A DNA stretch of 64,000 nt from Microbacterium sp. YJN-G (GCF_015040615.1 NZ_CP060402.1:744001-808000); one strand, 5' to 3'. Positions 43,165 through 52,429 are shown, counted from the stretch's first letter. Translations and numbers: made by a program. Notes: generated by a model not told the origin, from the sequence alone.

Positions 43165-44448
43165 ATGTCCACCGGTGAGTCGACGGCGCGCCCCGCATCG
43201 CAGGACGCCGCGGGGCGCGCCGTCGCCGCTGTCTGGCGCATCGAGTCGGCGAAGATCGTCGCCACGCTCACCCGCATGGTCGGCGATTTCGCACTCGCCG
43301 AGGACCTGGCTCAGGATGCTCTGGCGGAGGCGCTCGAGCAGTGGCCCGAGACGGGTGTGCCGCGCAATCCCGCCGCCTGGCTCACGGCCGTCGCGAAGCG
43401 CCGTGCCATCGACGGCTGGCGGCGGCGCGAGCGCTACGACGACCGCATCGCCGCGATCGCGCACGATCTGGAGCGCGAGCAGGCGGATGCCGCCGAGGCC
43501 GACCCCTGGGACCCGGATGCCGTCGACGACGACGTGCTGCGCCTGATCTTCATCGCCTGCCACCCCGTGCTCTCCCGTGAGGCGCAGGTCGCCCTCACCC
43601 TGCGTGTTGTCGGCGGCATGGGCACCGACGAGATCGCCCGCGCCTTCCTCGTGCCGGTCGCCACAGTGCAGCAGCGCATCGTGCGGGCCAAGAAGACGCT
43701 CGGCGCCGCACACGCGCCGTTCGAGCTGCCGCCGCGGGAGGAGTTCCGCGAGCGGCTGGCAGCCGTGCTGGGCGTGCTGTACCTCGTCTTCAACGAGGCG
43801 CACACCGCGAGCGCCGGCGACGCGTGGATGCGGCCCGATCTGGCTCGCGAGGCCACCCGGCTCGGCCGCATCCTCGCCGGGCTGCTTCCCGCAGAGCCCG
43901 AAGTGCACGGCCTCGTTGCCCTCATGGAGCTGACCGCCGCGCGCTTCCCCGCGCGCGTGGACGCGAACGGCGACCCGGTGCTGCTGGGCGACCAGGACCG
44001 CACTCGCTGGGACCGCAGCGCCATCGGACGTGGGCGCGCGGCCCTCGCCCGTGTCGACGCCCTCGGGCGCGGACGCGGGCCGTATGCGCTGCAGGCGGGT
44101 ATCGCCGAGTGCCATGCCGTCGCGGCATCCGTGGAGGAGACAGACTGGGAGCGGATCGTGATCCTCTACGAGGCGCTGCTGCAGCTGAATCCCTCGCCGG
44201 TGGTCGAGCTCAATCTCGCCGCCGCGGTGGCGATGGCGACGGGCCCCGCGTCGGCGCTGCGCATCATCGACCGGATCGACGCGAGCGGCGCGCTGCGCGG
44301 CTATCACCTGCTGCCGGCGACCCGCGGGGAGCTGCTGCAGCGCCTGGGCCGCGACGCCGAGGCCAGGACGGCATTCGCCTCCGCCGCCCGCCTCGCGGGC
44401 AACGCCCGCGAGCGCCTCCTCCTCGAGCGCCGCGCCGCCCCCACTTGA
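43165..44448 (+). CDS. ECF42-type RNA polymerase sigma factor
   Basis: A 427-residue extracytoplasmic-function sigma factor with a long C-terminal extension and no visible anti-sigma gene. Region 2: AVWRIESAKIVATLTRMVGD, then LAEDLAQDALAEALEQWP and PAAWLTAVAKRRAIDGWRR. Region 4: REAQVALTLRVVGGMGTDEI, then ARAFLVPVATVQQRIVRAKK. From about residue 190 on is a helical, TPR-like domain (LAAVLGVLYLVFNEAHTASA, WERIVILYEALLQLNPSPVV, ELNLAAAVAMATGPASAL), the feature of the ECF42 group, in which the extension is needed for activity. Its YCII partner is directly upstream. Confidence 0.9.
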   Translation: MSTGESTARPASQDAAGRAVAAVWRIESAKIVATLTRMVGDFALAEDLAQDALAEALEQWPETGVPRNPAAWLTAVAKRRAIDGWRRRERYDDRIAAIAHDLEREQADAAEADPWDPDAVDDDVLRLIFIACHPVLSREAQVALTLRVVGGMGTDEIARAFLVPVATVQQRIVRAKKTLGAAHAPFELPPREEFRERLAAVLGVLYLVFNEAHTASAGDAWMRPDLAREATRLGRILAGLLPAEPEVHGLVALMELTAARFPARVDANGDPVLLGDQDRTRWDRSAIGRGRAALARVDALGRGRGPYALQAGIAECHAVAASVEETDWERIVILYEALLQLNPSPVVELNLAAAVAMATGPASALRIIDRIDASGALRGYHLLPATRGELLQRLGRDAEARTAFASAARLAGNARERLLLERRAAPT

Positions 44449-44464
44449 CATCCCTCTCTCCGTC

Positions 44465-44548
44465 CGCCGAAACCCCTCAGCAGTGTCGAGACCCCTCGTG
44501 ATTCACGCGAATCACGAGGGGTCTCGACAACCAGGAGGGGTTTCGGCG
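44465..44548. repeat. Repeat family B, copy 2
   Basis: 84 bases, identical layout to 17326-17409. Outer arms CGCCGAAACCCCTC / GAGGGGTTTCGGCG are unchanged; the inner arms carry TGTCGAG / CTCGACA instead of TGCCGAG / CTCGGCA, a paired change that preserves the stem. Between converging genes. Confidence 0.92.
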
Positions 44549-44572
44549 GGGTGCGACGCGCTGACTACCAGG

Positions 44573-44845
44573 TCAGGCGCGGCTGCGGTCGCCGCGGCCC
44601 ACGATGAGGCCGTAGATCAGCAGCACGATGATCGAACCGCCGATCGCGAGGAGCCAGCTCTCCAGGCTCCAGAACTCCTCCAGGTTGGCGCCGAAGAGCA
44701 GCCCGCCCAGCCAGCCACCGAGAATGGCACCGACCACGCCGAGGAGGAGGGTGACGATCCACCCGCCACCCTGCTTGCCTGGCAGGATGAGCTTGGCGAT
44801 GGCGCCGGCGATCAGTCCGAGGAGCAGGAATCCGAGGAAGCTCAT
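44573..44845 (-). CDS. GlsB/YeaQ/YmgE-family membrane protein
   Basis: A 90-residue, three-helix membrane protein of the transglycosylase-associated family. MSFLGFLLLGLIAGAIAKLI, then LPGKQGGGWIVTLLLGVVGA and ILGGWLGGLLFG are the standard family pattern, with a third helix and basic end (GRGDRSRA). Linked to general stress responses in other bacteria; molecular role unknown. Single gene. The stretch 44846-44978 upstream holds no recognisable gene. Confidence 0.88.
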   Translation of the reverse strand: MSFLGFLLLGLIAGAIAKLILPGKQGGGWIVTLLLGVVGAILGGWLGGLLFGANLEEFWSLESWLLAIGGSIIVLLIYGLIVGRGDRSRA

Positions 44846-44978
44846 GATGGAGTCTCCGTTCTGTTCGGTTGGGCGGCGGATTGCCGTCCCGAAAGCATGG
44901 CGCAGGGCAGCCGCAGGCGAGTAACCCCTTGCGCAATGACCCCCGGATGTGGCAGAGCGGAACCTCCTGGCGATGCGG

Positions 44979-45010
44979 AACGGCCGCTCTCCACAGGGAG
45001 AGCGGCCGTT
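44979..45010 (-). terminator. Terminator after Bax1-like gene
   Basis: 14-bp perfect stem AACGGCCGCTCTCC / GGAGAGCGGCCGTT with ACAG loop, 19 bases past the stop codon on the minus strand. Confidence 0.85.
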
Positions 45011-45029
45011 CGATGCGAGGCGGGAGGCG

Positions 45030-45932
45030 TCAGTCGCTTCCGCGCAGGATCGCGAGGATGCGCAGGATCTCGACGTACAGCCACACGACGGTGACCATGA
45101 TGCCGAAGGCGCCGACCCAGCCGTACTTGCGGGGAGCGCCGTTGCGCACGCCCTGCTGGATCTGGTCGAAGTCGAGCACCAGCGAGTACGCGGCCATGAA
45201 GACCACGAACACGCCGATGATGAGTCCGAGCGGGATGCCGAAGATCTCCATGCTGCGCAGACCCCAGGCGTTGTCGTTGACGCCGGTCCACATCAGCACG
45301 AGGTTCAGCAGCGAGAAGACCAGGTAGCCGATCATCGCGATCATGAAGATCTTGGTCATCTTTGCCGAGGCACGGATCTTGCCGCTGGCGAACAGGGCGA
45401 GGGTGACGCCGACGACGGCGACCGTCGCGAGGGTGGCCTGCAGGACCACGCCCGGGAAGAGCACCTCGAAGAAGGCCGAGATGCCGCCGATGAACAGACC
45501 CTCGAAGGCTGCGTACGCCCAGATCAGCGCCGGACGCACCTTCTTGCGCGAGGTGAATGTGATGACGAGGGCGAGCACGAAGCCGCCGAGCGCGCCGATG
45601 ATCCACGGCGTCATGTTCGGCTGACCGGTGGTCGAGATGTTCGCGAGCGTCCAGACCCAGCCGACGACGGCGGTGACCAGAAGGATGCCGAACAGGCCGG
45701 CGGTCTTCCAGACCGTGTCCTCGACCGTCATCCGGTCGGTCTCGATCGCGCCGGCCGGAGGAGCGGCGTACATGCCCTCCAGATGCGCGTTGGCGGCGGC
45801 ATCGACGCCCGCGTGCGCGGCGCCGGGAGGCGGCGGCGGGGCGTACTGCTGCTGCGGCGCACCCGGGTACGTCGCGACGTTGCGCGGGTCCTGCTGCTGG
45901 AACGCCGGATTGTTGAATGCGAAGTTGCTCAT
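45030..45932 (-). CDS. Bax inhibitor-1/YccA family membrane protein
   Basis: A 300-residue protein with seven predicted helices. The first 65 residues are hydrophilic, Pro/Gln/Ala-rich (AFQQQDPRNVATYPGAPQQQ). The core has VWKTAGLFGILLVTAVVGWV, then RPALIWAYAAFEGLFIGGIS, the YccA-type motif, and FMAAYSLVLDFDQIQQGVRN, the conserved Asp-containing motif. Bacterial members are linked to calcium leak and protease control; function here is unproved. ATG at 45932 with AGAGG upstream. Confidence 0.88.
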   Translation of the reverse strand: MSNFAFNNPAFQQQDPRNVATYPGAPQQQYAPPPPPGAAHAGVDAAANAHLEGMYAAPPAGAIETDRMTVEDTVWKTAGLFGILLVTAVVGWVWTLANISTTGQPNMTPWIIGALGGFVLALVITFTSRKKVRPALIWAYAAFEGLFIGGISAFFEVLFPGVVLQATLATVAVVGVTLALFASGKIRASAKMTKIFMIAMIGYLVFSLLNLVLMWTGVNDNAWGLRSMEIFGIPLGLIIGVFVVFMAAYSLVLDFDQIQQGVRNGAPRKYGWVGAFGIMVTVVWLYVEILRILAILRGSD

Positions 45933-46010
45933 GGTGTGGCCTCTGCTCCCCGAGGGATCGGTCAACGCTTTTCTCCACGATACCCGCGCGTGGCTATGAG
46001 AGAGGTGCTT

Positions 46011-46016
46011 TACGCT
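46011..46016 (+). promoter_or_regulatory. -10 box of leaderless glpQ transcript
   Basis: TACGCT, six bases, then GTG at 46023. Confidence 0.55.
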
Positions 46017-46022
46017 GTGAGC

Positions 46023-47006
46023 GTGCCCAGGAGATCTCCGCTCGTCATCGGCCATCGCGGCGCCCCCGGGTACCGTCCCGAGCACAGCCGTTCGTCGTAC
46101 GAGCTGGCGCTCGCGATGGGGGCGGATGCCGTGGAGCCCGACGTCGTGGCGACCAGGGACGGCGTGCTCGTGCTGCGGCACGAGAACGAGATCTCAGGCA
46201 CCACGGATGTCGCCGATCATCCCGAGTTCGCCGACCGGCGCACCACCAAGAGCATCGACGGTCAGTCGCTGACCGGATGGTTCACCGAGGATTTCACCTG
46301 GGACGAGCTGGCCACCCTGCGCACCCGCGAGCGGCTGCCCAAGATCCGCCGCTCCAGCGCCACGTTCGACGATGCGCAGCCGATCCTGCGCCTGCCCGAC
46401 CTGCTCGACCTGGTGCGCCGTGGCTCCGAGGAGCACGGGCGCGAGATCGGGGTCGTGCTCGAGATCAAGCACGCCACCTACTTCGAGGGGATCGGCCTCG
46501 ACCTCGCCCCGCTGATCGAGCGCGACCTGCGGGCGGCCGGATGGGCGGACGGCGAGCTGCCGCTGGTGATCGAGTCCTTCGAGTCGACGGTGCTCGCGCG
46601 CCTGCGCGCGGCCGGGATCTCAGCATCCTTCATCTATCTCATCGAGGCGACCGGCAAGCCATTCGACCTCGTCACCGCGCTCGGGAAGGAGGCGCCCGAC
46701 TACGCCGAGGCGGTCACGCCCGCAGGGCTCGACCGCCTGCGCGGCGAGGTAGACGGCGTGAGCGTCGCCAAGCGGATGCTGCTGCAGCCGGGCAGCACGA
46801 TCGTGGCCGACGCCCACGAGCGCGGGATGCAGGTGTTCACCTGGACGTGCCGGCCCGAGAACGCGTTCCTGGCGCCGGCCTTCCGGGCGGGCGGAGGCAA
46901 GGCGGCGTTCGGCGACTACGAGTCGGAGTGGCGCGTGATCGCCGACACCGGTGTCGACGGCGTGTTCGTCGACCACCCCGATCTCGGCGTCGCCTTCTTC
47001 CACTGA
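46023..47006 (+). CDS. glpQ: Glycerophosphodiester phosphodiesterase
   Basis: Hydrolyses glycerophosphodiesters to glycerol-3-phosphate and an alcohol. 327 residues, GDPD TIM-barrel. Motifs: IGHRGAPGYRPEHSRSSYEL (catalytic His and the HR-G/A-PEH pattern), GADAVEPDVVATRDGVLVLR (metal-binding Glu-Asp), HENEISGTTDVADHPEFADR (second catalytic His) and VFTWTCRPENAF. No signal peptide is visible, so it is probably cytoplasmic. GTG start fits a leaderless promoter. A longer upstream open frame is a shadow of the divergent Bax1 gene. Confidence 0.9.
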   Translation: MPRRSPLVIGHRGAPGYRPEHSRSSYELALAMGADAVEPDVVATRDGVLVLRHENEISGTTDVADHPEFADRRTTKSIDGQSLTGWFTEDFTWDELATLRTRERLPKIRRSSATFDDAQPILRLPDLLDLVRRGSEEHGREIGVVLEIKHATYFEGIGLDLAPLIERDLRAAGWADGELPLVIESFESTVLARLRAAGISASFIYLIEATGKPFDLVTALGKEAPDYAEAVTPAGLDRLRGEVDGVSVAKRMLLQPGSTIVADAHERGMQVFTWTCRPENAFLAPAFRAGGGKAAFGDYESEWRVIADTGVDGVFVDHPDLGVAFFH

Positions 47007-47042
47007 CCCGCCCCGCCGGAACCCCAACCGCTGTTCGCGAAC

Positions 47043-47450
47043 CTAGTCGGTGGGGAACTGGGGGCGGCGCACCCGCCTGCCCGAGACCCTGTCGGCGACG
47101 AAGCGGAGCCAGAGCTCACGGTCACCACCAGCCCACGGCAGCACGCGCTCGGCGGCGGAGAGGGCTTCGACCTCTTCGGGCGTCATCGCCTCGACGCGTC
47201 CGCTCAGCAGCACGTTCCACGCGGTGCCGGCGACATCGTCGTGATGGTCGACCTCGAAGGCGACATGCTGCTGTGTCGGAAGCTGCGCGAGCACGCCCTG
47301 CTCCCGCGTGCGCAGCACGACATCCCGGCCGTGCATGCGGAAGTTGACCGGGATGATCTTGATCCGGCCCTCGTTCATGAACCCGACGCGTCCGACCGTC
47401 GTCGACGCGAGCAGCGAGAAGCAGTCGTCCTCTTCGATGATGCCGATCAT
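47043..47450 (-). CDS. Pyridoxamine 5'-phosphate oxidase-family protein
   Basis: A 135-residue split-barrel flavin-binding protein. Its pattern, CFSLLASTTVGRVGFMNEGR, then IKIIPVNFRMHGRDVVLRT and VAFEVDHHDDVAGTAWNVLL, is that of small PNPOx-like proteins (many bind FMN or F420). The exact cofactor and substrate are unknown. ATG at 47450, with GAAGGTG upstream. Divergent from pcrA. Confidence 0.8.
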   Translation of the reverse strand: MIGIIEEDDCFSLLASTTVGRVGFMNEGRIKIIPVNFRMHGRDVVLRTREQGVLAQLPTQQHVAFEVDHHDDVAGTAWNVLLSGRVEAMTPEEVEALSAAERVLPWAGGDRELWLRFVADRVSGRRVRRPQFPTD

Positions 47451-47560
47451 GGGGCGCTCACCTTCCCGGCGGCGCGGCAGGGCCGCCGTGCGACGATCGT
47501 ACCGCGCGGGCGCAGGCGGCGGGCCGCGACGTCGGACGCACGACCTAGACTCGAAGAGCC

Positions 47561-50023
47561 ATGACCGACGCCCCCCTCATCGTCCCCGCATCCTCCGGCC
47601 CGCGCAGCGCAGACGGCAGCGACGAGCTGCTCGCCGGACTCAACCCGCAGCAGCTCGAAGCCGTCACCCACCGCGGCCCCGCACTGCTCATCGTCGCCGG
47701 TGCCGGCTCGGGAAAGACGAGCGTGCTCACCCGCCGCATCGCCCTGCTGCTGCGTCAGCGTGAGGCGTGGCCGAGCCAGATCCTCGCGATCACGTTCACG
47801 AACAAGGCCGCAGGCGAAATGCGCGAGCGCGTCGCCGGGCTCGTCGGCGATGTCGCGCGCGGCATGTGGATCTCGACCTTCCACTCCGCGTGCGTCCGCA
47901 TCCTGCGGCGCGAGGCCGATCAGTTCGGGTTCACGAAGTCGTTCACCATCTACGACTCGGGTGACTCCCGTGCCCTGCTGAAGCGACTCGTCAAGGAGCA
48001 CGAGGCCGATGCCTACGGGCTCACCCCTGGTGCGGTGCAGTCGCGCATCTCGAAACTCAAGAACGAGCTGCTCGACGCCGAGGGGCACGCCAGGCAGGCG
48101 AACATGTCCGACCCGGCGGAGCGCAAGTTCGCCGACATCTTCACCGATTACCAGCGAGCACTTCAGAAGGCGAACGCGTTCGACTTCGACGACCTCATCG
48201 CGCAGACCGTCTTCCTGTTCCGCGCGTTCCCGAAGGTGGCGAACACGTACCGCCGTCGGTTCCGGCACATCCTCGTCGACGAGTACCAGGACACCAACCA
48301 CGCTCAGTACGCGCTGATCCACGAACTCACCCGACCCGTCTCGGGCGAGGCGCCGGAGCCGTATGCCTCGAACGGCATGATGATCTTCGAGCCCGACCCT
48401 TCGGCAGGCAACGGGGTGGGAGCGGCGGATGCCGACGCCGGCGCCTCGCTGACCGTGGTCGGCGACTCGGACCAGTCGATCTACGCATTCCGCGGTGCCG
48501 ACATCCGCAACATCACCGAGTTCGAGCGCGACTTCCCCGGTGCGAAGGTGGTGCTGCTCGAGCAGAACTACCGGTCCACGCAGAACATCCTCTCGGCCGC
48601 GAACGCCGTGATCGGCAACAACTTCGACCGCAAGGCGAAGAACCTGTGGAGCGACCGGGGTCCGGGAGAGCGGATCGTCGGGTTCACCGGCTACTCGCAG
48701 CACGACGAGGCGCAGTTCGTCGCCGACGAGATCGAGCAGTTGCGCCGAGCCGGGATGCCGTACTCCGAGATGGCGGTCTTCTACCGCACCAACTCGCAGT
48801 CCCGTGCGCTCGAGGAGATCTTCATCCGCGCCGCCGTGCCGTACAAGATCATGGGCGGTACGAAGTTCTACGAGCGCGCCGAGATCAAGGACGCCCTCGC
48901 CTATCTCATCGCGGTCGCGAATCCCGCGGATGACATGGCGGTGCGCCGCATCCTGAACAAGCCGCGTCGCGGCATCGGCGACGTCACCGAGACGTCGATC
49001 GCCCGCTTCGCCGAGGAGAACGGCCTGAGCTTCCGCGACGCGCTGCGCCACCCGCGCGAGCTCGGCGTGGGGCCGAAGATCCAGGCGGCGATCGCGCAGC
49101 TGGACGGCGTGCTCGATCAGGCCACGCAGATCATGATCCCGGCGTCGGGAGAAGTGCCGCCGGCCACTGCGGTCGCCGAGGGCCTCACCGCGCTGCTCGA
49201 CCGCAGCGGCTACTTCGAGTCGCTGCGCGCCAGCCGCGACCCGCAGGACGAGGCACGACTCGAGAACCTCGACGAGTTCGTCGCGGTGGCCCGCGACTTC
49301 GCCCGCAACAACCCTGACGGAACGATCGTCGACTTCCTCACCGAGGTCGCCCTGGTCTCGGATGCCGATGACCTCGACGACGAGTCCGGAGTGGTGTCGC
49401 TGATGACGATGCACACCGCCAAGGGCCTCGAGTACGACGCGGTCTTCGTCACCGGCGTCGAAGAGGATCTCATCCCGCACCGCATCTCGGCGGGGGAGCC
49501 GGGAGGGCCGCAGGAGGAGCGCCGGCTGTTCTACGTGGGCATCACCCGTGCCCGCAAGCGCCTGCACCTGTCGCTCGCGATGACCAGGGCCCAGTTCGGC
49601 GAGGTCACCGTCGCGATGCCCAGCCGGTTCCTGCAGGAGATCCCGGGGGATCTCATCGACTGGCGGCAGTCGCCCGGCGATGTGAACTCGCGTGGCCAGT
49701 CACGTGCGCTGAACGCGCGCCGGCCCGGCGGCGACAGGTTCGGCGGCGGCGACCGGTTCGGAGTGAAGGCCCTTCCCAAGCGCGAGAGCCTCACGCCGCT
49801 CTCGACGGCGATGGACCGCTTCCCGAACAAGGTGACCGGCAAGGTGCGCGACAACGGCGACCTCGAACTCTCCGCCGGCGACCGCATCCGCCACGATGAT
49901 TTCGGTGAGGGGCGCATCGAGGCCGTGACCGGTGAGGGGGCCAAGCGCATCGCGCATGTGCGCTTCGACACGGCCGGTCAGAAGAAGCTGCTCATCAAGA
50001 TCGCGCCGATCGTCAAGCTGTAG
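47561..50023 (+). CDS. pcrA: ATP-dependent DNA helicase PcrA/UvrD
   Basis: A superfamily 1A 3'-5' helicase of 820 residues for nucleotide excision repair and replication. Motifs: LNPQQLEAV (Q motif), VAGAGSGKTSVLTRR (Walker A), ITFTNKAAGEMRERV (Ia), HILVDEYQDTNHAQY (II), VGDSDQSIYAFRGADI (III), LEQNYRST (IV), MTMHTAKGLEYDAVFVTGVE (V), RRLFYVGITRARKRL (VI). A serine/glycine-rich linker and a C-terminal Tudor-like domain (DRIRHDDFGEGRIEAVTGEG) are typical of PcrA. The -10 TAGACT lies nine bases before the ATG, so the leader is very short. Confidence 0.95.
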   Translation: MTDAPLIVPASSGPRSADGSDELLAGLNPQQLEAVTHRGPALLIVAGAGSGKTSVLTRRIALLLRQREAWPSQILAITFTNKAAGEMRERVAGLVGDVARGMWISTFHSACVRILRREADQFGFTKSFTIYDSGDSRALLKRLVKEHEADAYGLTPGAVQSRISKLKNELLDAEGHARQANMSDPAERKFADIFTDYQRALQKANAFDFDDLIAQTVFLFRAFPKVANTYRRRFRHILVDEYQDTNHAQYALIHELTRPVSGEAPEPYASNGMMIFEPDPSAGNGVGAADADAGASLTVVGDSDQSIYAFRGADIRNITEFERDFPGAKVVLLEQNYRSTQNILSAANAVIGNNFDRKAKNLWSDRGPGERIVGFTGYSQHDEAQFVADEIEQLRRAGMPYSEMAVFYRTNSQSRALEEIFIRAAVPYKIMGGTKFYERAEIKDALAYLIAVANPADDMAVRRILNKPRRGIGDVTETSIARFAEENGLSFRDALRHPRELGVGPKIQAAIAQLDGVLDQATQIMIPASGEVPPATAVAEGLTALLDRSGYFESLRASRDPQDEARLENLDEFVAVARDFARNNPDGTIVDFLTEVALVSDADDLDDESGVVSLMTMHTAKGLEYDAVFVTGVEEDLIPHRISAGEPGGPQEERRLFYVGITRARKRLHLSLAMTRAQFGEVTVAMPSRFLQEIPGDLIDWRQSPGDVNSRGQSRALNARRPGGDRFGGGDRFGVKALPKRESLTPLSTAMDRFPNKVTGKVRDNGDLELSAGDRIRHDDFGEGRIEAVTGEGAKRIAHVRFDTAGQKKLLIKIAPIVKL

Positions 50024-50052
50024 CCCGGTCCCGTCGACACCGCCGCGGCGGT

Positions 50053-50058
50053 TAGGCT
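50053..50058 (+). promoter_or_regulatory. -10 box of near-leaderless sseB-family transcript
   Basis: TAGGCT, seven bases, then ATG at 50066. Confidence 0.55.
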
Positions 50059-50065
50059 GGCGGAT

Positions 50066-51232
50066 ATGGCCCTCTTCTCCCGCCGCAAGAAGTCCGTCGA
50101 TCAGCCCGAGGTCGCGCCCGACGCATCCGTCGAGGAGCCGACCGCCCGAGAGACCGCCGAAGAGACCGCCGACGCGGCGATCGACGCGGTGCCCGAGACA
50201 CCGGCTGAGCCGGTTCCCTCGGTGGGGATCTCGGTGCAGGCGTTCCGCGGCGTGGGTGCCGAGGCCGGTCCCGAGGTCGCTCTTCCCGACGAGCAGGCAC
50301 CGGCCGCCGCCCAGCGGCCGCAGGCGGCTCCTGCCGCCGGAGCCGCCAGGCCCGCCGGTTCTTCGGCCATGCCGGTGGATCAGCCGGCCGTTCCCCGGCT
50401 GCCGCTCGCTCCTGCACTGCCGCCCGAGCAGAAGCACACCGTCGACGGTCTGATCGATAACGTGCTGCTGCGCGTGGCCCTCGCTGAGCTCGAAGAGGGC
50501 GCAAGCAACCCGCAGCTGCTCGGCGTCATGCGCCAGTCGCTGCAGGGGCACCTGTACCTGCGCGTGAACGGCGACGCCCGTGAGCAGATCGCCGAGGGCA
50601 AGCCGCTCTCGGTGGGCGTCGTCCGCGACGGCGACCGCTCGTTCATGCTTGCTTACAGCTCGGGCGCCGCGCTGCAGGCATCCGTGCAGGGTGCGGAGGA
50701 TGCCGCATCGACCTCGGCGATCGCCCAGCCCAGCGCCGCGGTGTACCAGCAGGTCATCTCCGGCGGCTTCACCGGGATCATCATCGACAACTCCTCCGCA
50801 CCGCACCGGGCGGTGTTCCCCGCCGAACTGCTGCAGAAGGCGCTCGAGCAGGGTGACGCCGACATGACGGTCAAGTCGCTGCTGGCGGGGCCGCGCGACG
50901 AGCAGACGCCGGTGAAGGTCGCCGAGGCGCTCGCGAAGACGCGCAGCTGGGTCGCGATCAACGACGGCGGAAACGGCCAGCCCGTCGGCGTCGCCGAGGC
51001 ACGCACCACCGACGGACGGCGCTTCCTGCAGGTGTTCTCGCACCCGCTCGAGATCGTCGCGCTGGGCCGCGAGGACAAGCCCGCACCGTTCCAGCCCGAG
51101 CAGCTGGCGAAGGTGCTCAGCGAGCACTCCGAGATCGCCGGCATCCTCGTCGACATCGCAGGACCCTCGATCGCGATCGAACGCGAGCACCTCAGCGCGC
51201 TGCTCGTGCTCGCCGTCGACCTCGGCGACTGA
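50066..51232 (+). CDS. SseB-family protein
   Basis: A 388-residue protein. Residues 1-120 are a low-complexity, Ala/Pro/Glu-rich N-terminus. Two repeats of an SseB-like alpha/beta domain follow (about 130-255: DNVLLRVALAELEEGASNPQ, LSVGVVRDGDRSFMLAYSSG; about 275-385: LLAGPRDEQTPVKVAEALAK, RFLQVFSHPLEIVALGREDK). The SseB fold is widespread; in enteric bacteria it boosts serine-sensing, while the actinobacterial role is unknown. Not a type III secretion effector, despite the shared name. Confidence 0.7.
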   Translation: MALFSRRKKSVDQPEVAPDASVEEPTARETAEETADAAIDAVPETPAEPVPSVGISVQAFRGVGAEAGPEVALPDEQAPAAAQRPQAAPAAGAARPAGSSAMPVDQPAVPRLPLAPALPPEQKHTVDGLIDNVLLRVALAELEEGASNPQLLGVMRQSLQGHLYLRVNGDAREQIAEGKPLSVGVVRDGDRSFMLAYSSGAALQASVQGAEDAASTSAIAQPSAAVYQQVISGGFTGIIIDNSSAPHRAVFPAELLQKALEQGDADMTVKSLLAGPRDEQTPVKVAEALAKTRSWVAINDGGNGQPVGVAEARTTDGRRFLQVFSHPLEIVALGREDKPAPFQPEQLAKVLSEHSEIAGILVDIAGPSIAIEREHLSALLVLAVDLGD

Positions 51233-51251
51233 CGCGCCCAGACTGACGCAC

Positions 51252-51274
51252 CCTCGCCTCCGTGTGAGGCGAGG
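51252..51274 (+). terminator. Hairpin after sseB-family gene
   Basis: 9-bp perfect stem CCTCGCCTC / GAGGCGAGG with a five-base loop, 20 bases after the stop. Confidence 0.65.
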
Positions 51275-51314
51275 AACGCCGCGCAACCCCTCCCGCGGCG
51301 ACACCCCGACCACA

Positions 51315-51320
51315 TAAGGT
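51315..51320 (+). promoter_or_regulatory. -10 box of leaderless LigD-polymerase transcript
   Basis: TAAGGT, six bases, then ATG at 51327. Confidence 0.55.
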
Positions 51321-51326
51321 CGGGGC

Positions 51327-52388
51327 ATGGCATCCGAGCGCGTGACTCTGACCGTGACCGACGCCGATGGCGAGCGCGAGGTGTCGCTGTCGAGCCCGAA
51401 CAAGGTGATCTGGCCGGTCGAGGGCGGTGACGGCATCACCAAGGCCGAGCTCGCCGACTACGTTCAGCAGGTGTCAGCGGCGTTCCTCTCCGCGAACGGG
51501 CACCGCCCGGTGTCGCTGGAGCGGTTCCGTGACGGCATCACCGGCGAGCAGTTCTTCTCGAAGAATCCGCCCAAGGGCACCCCCGACTTCGTCGACGCCG
51601 TGACCGTCACCTACAACAGCGGACGCCGCCACCCGCAGATCGTGCTGAACCGCGCCAGCGCGATCGTGTGGGCGGTGCAGATGAACACGGTCGTCTTCCA
51701 CCCGTGGGCCTCGCTCGCCGACGACACCGACAACCCCGTCGAGCTGCGCATCGACCTCGACCCGCAGCCGGGCACCGGCATCGCGGAGGCGATCCCGGCA
51801 GCGCACGAACTGCGCGAAGTGCTGCGCGAGGCGGGCCTGGAGGCCTTCATCAAGACCAGCGGCAACCGCGGCCTGCACGTGTTCTGTCCGATCGTGCCGG
51901 AATGGGAGTTCCTCACCGTGCGGCACGCGGTGATCGCCGCCGGACGGGAGCTGGAAAGGCGGATGCCGAAGCAGGTGACGACGAACTGGTGGAAGGAGGA
52001 GCGCGGCGAGCGGATCTTCGTCGACTTCAACCAGGCCAACCGCGACCGCACGATGGCGGGTGCCTACAGCCCGCGGGCCAAGCCCGGGGCGCCGGTGTCG
52101 ACGCCGCTCCACTGGGATGAGGTGGATGACGTGGATCCGAGCCGGTTCACCGTGCGCAGCATCCCCGCCCGGCTCGCCGAGATCGGCGACCCGTGGGCCG
52201 ATCTGCAGAAGGACCCCGGCCGCATCGACACGCTGCTGGAGTGGTGGGAGCGCGATGTGGAGAACGGGCTCGGCGAAATGCCGTTCCCGCCCGAGTTCCC
52301 CAAGATGCCCGGTGAGCCGCCGCGGGTGCAGCCCAGCAAGAAGGTGGCGGAGAACTGGGATGCCGAGGGCAACCGCATCGACGACTGA
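51327..52388 (+). CDS. LigD-type DNA polymerase/primase (stand-alone PolDom)
   Basis: An archaeo-eukaryotic primase-type polymerase of the kind fused in LigD for non-homologous end joining, here as a single-domain protein of 353 residues. Motifs: SSPNKVIWPVEGGDGITKAE, QIVLNRASAIVWAVQMNTVV, the catalytic DLDP in RIDLDPQPGTGIAEA, TSGNRGLHVFCPI, and VDFNQANRDRTMAGAYSPRA. A C-terminal extension (PPRVQPSKKVAENWDAEGNR) is present. It converges on an ATP-dependent ligase gene. Ku is not in the window. Confidence 0.92.
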   Translation: MASERVTLTVTDADGEREVSLSSPNKVIWPVEGGDGITKAELADYVQQVSAAFLSANGHRPVSLERFRDGITGEQFFSKNPPKGTPDFVDAVTVTYNSGRRHPQIVLNRASAIVWAVQMNTVVFHPWASLADDTDNPVELRIDLDPQPGTGIAEAIPAAHELREVLREAGLEAFIKTSGNRGLHVFCPIVPEWEFLTVRHAVIAAGRELERRMPKQVTTNWWKEERGERIFVDFNQANRDRTMAGAYSPRAKPGAPVSTPLHWDEVDDVDPSRFTVRSIPARLAEIGDPWADLQKDPGRIDTLLEWWERDVENGLGEMPFPPEFPKMPGEPPRVQPSKKVAENWDAEGNRIDD

Positions 52389-52429
52389 GATCTAGGGGGT
52401 CTGTCGAGCGAGAAGCGGTGAAGCGAGGG

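Noticed and set aside
44949..47006. A 685-residue frame ending in glpQ
   Set aside because: The first part is antisense to the Bax1-like gene; the GDPD domain starts at 46023 with a -10 box at the right distance.
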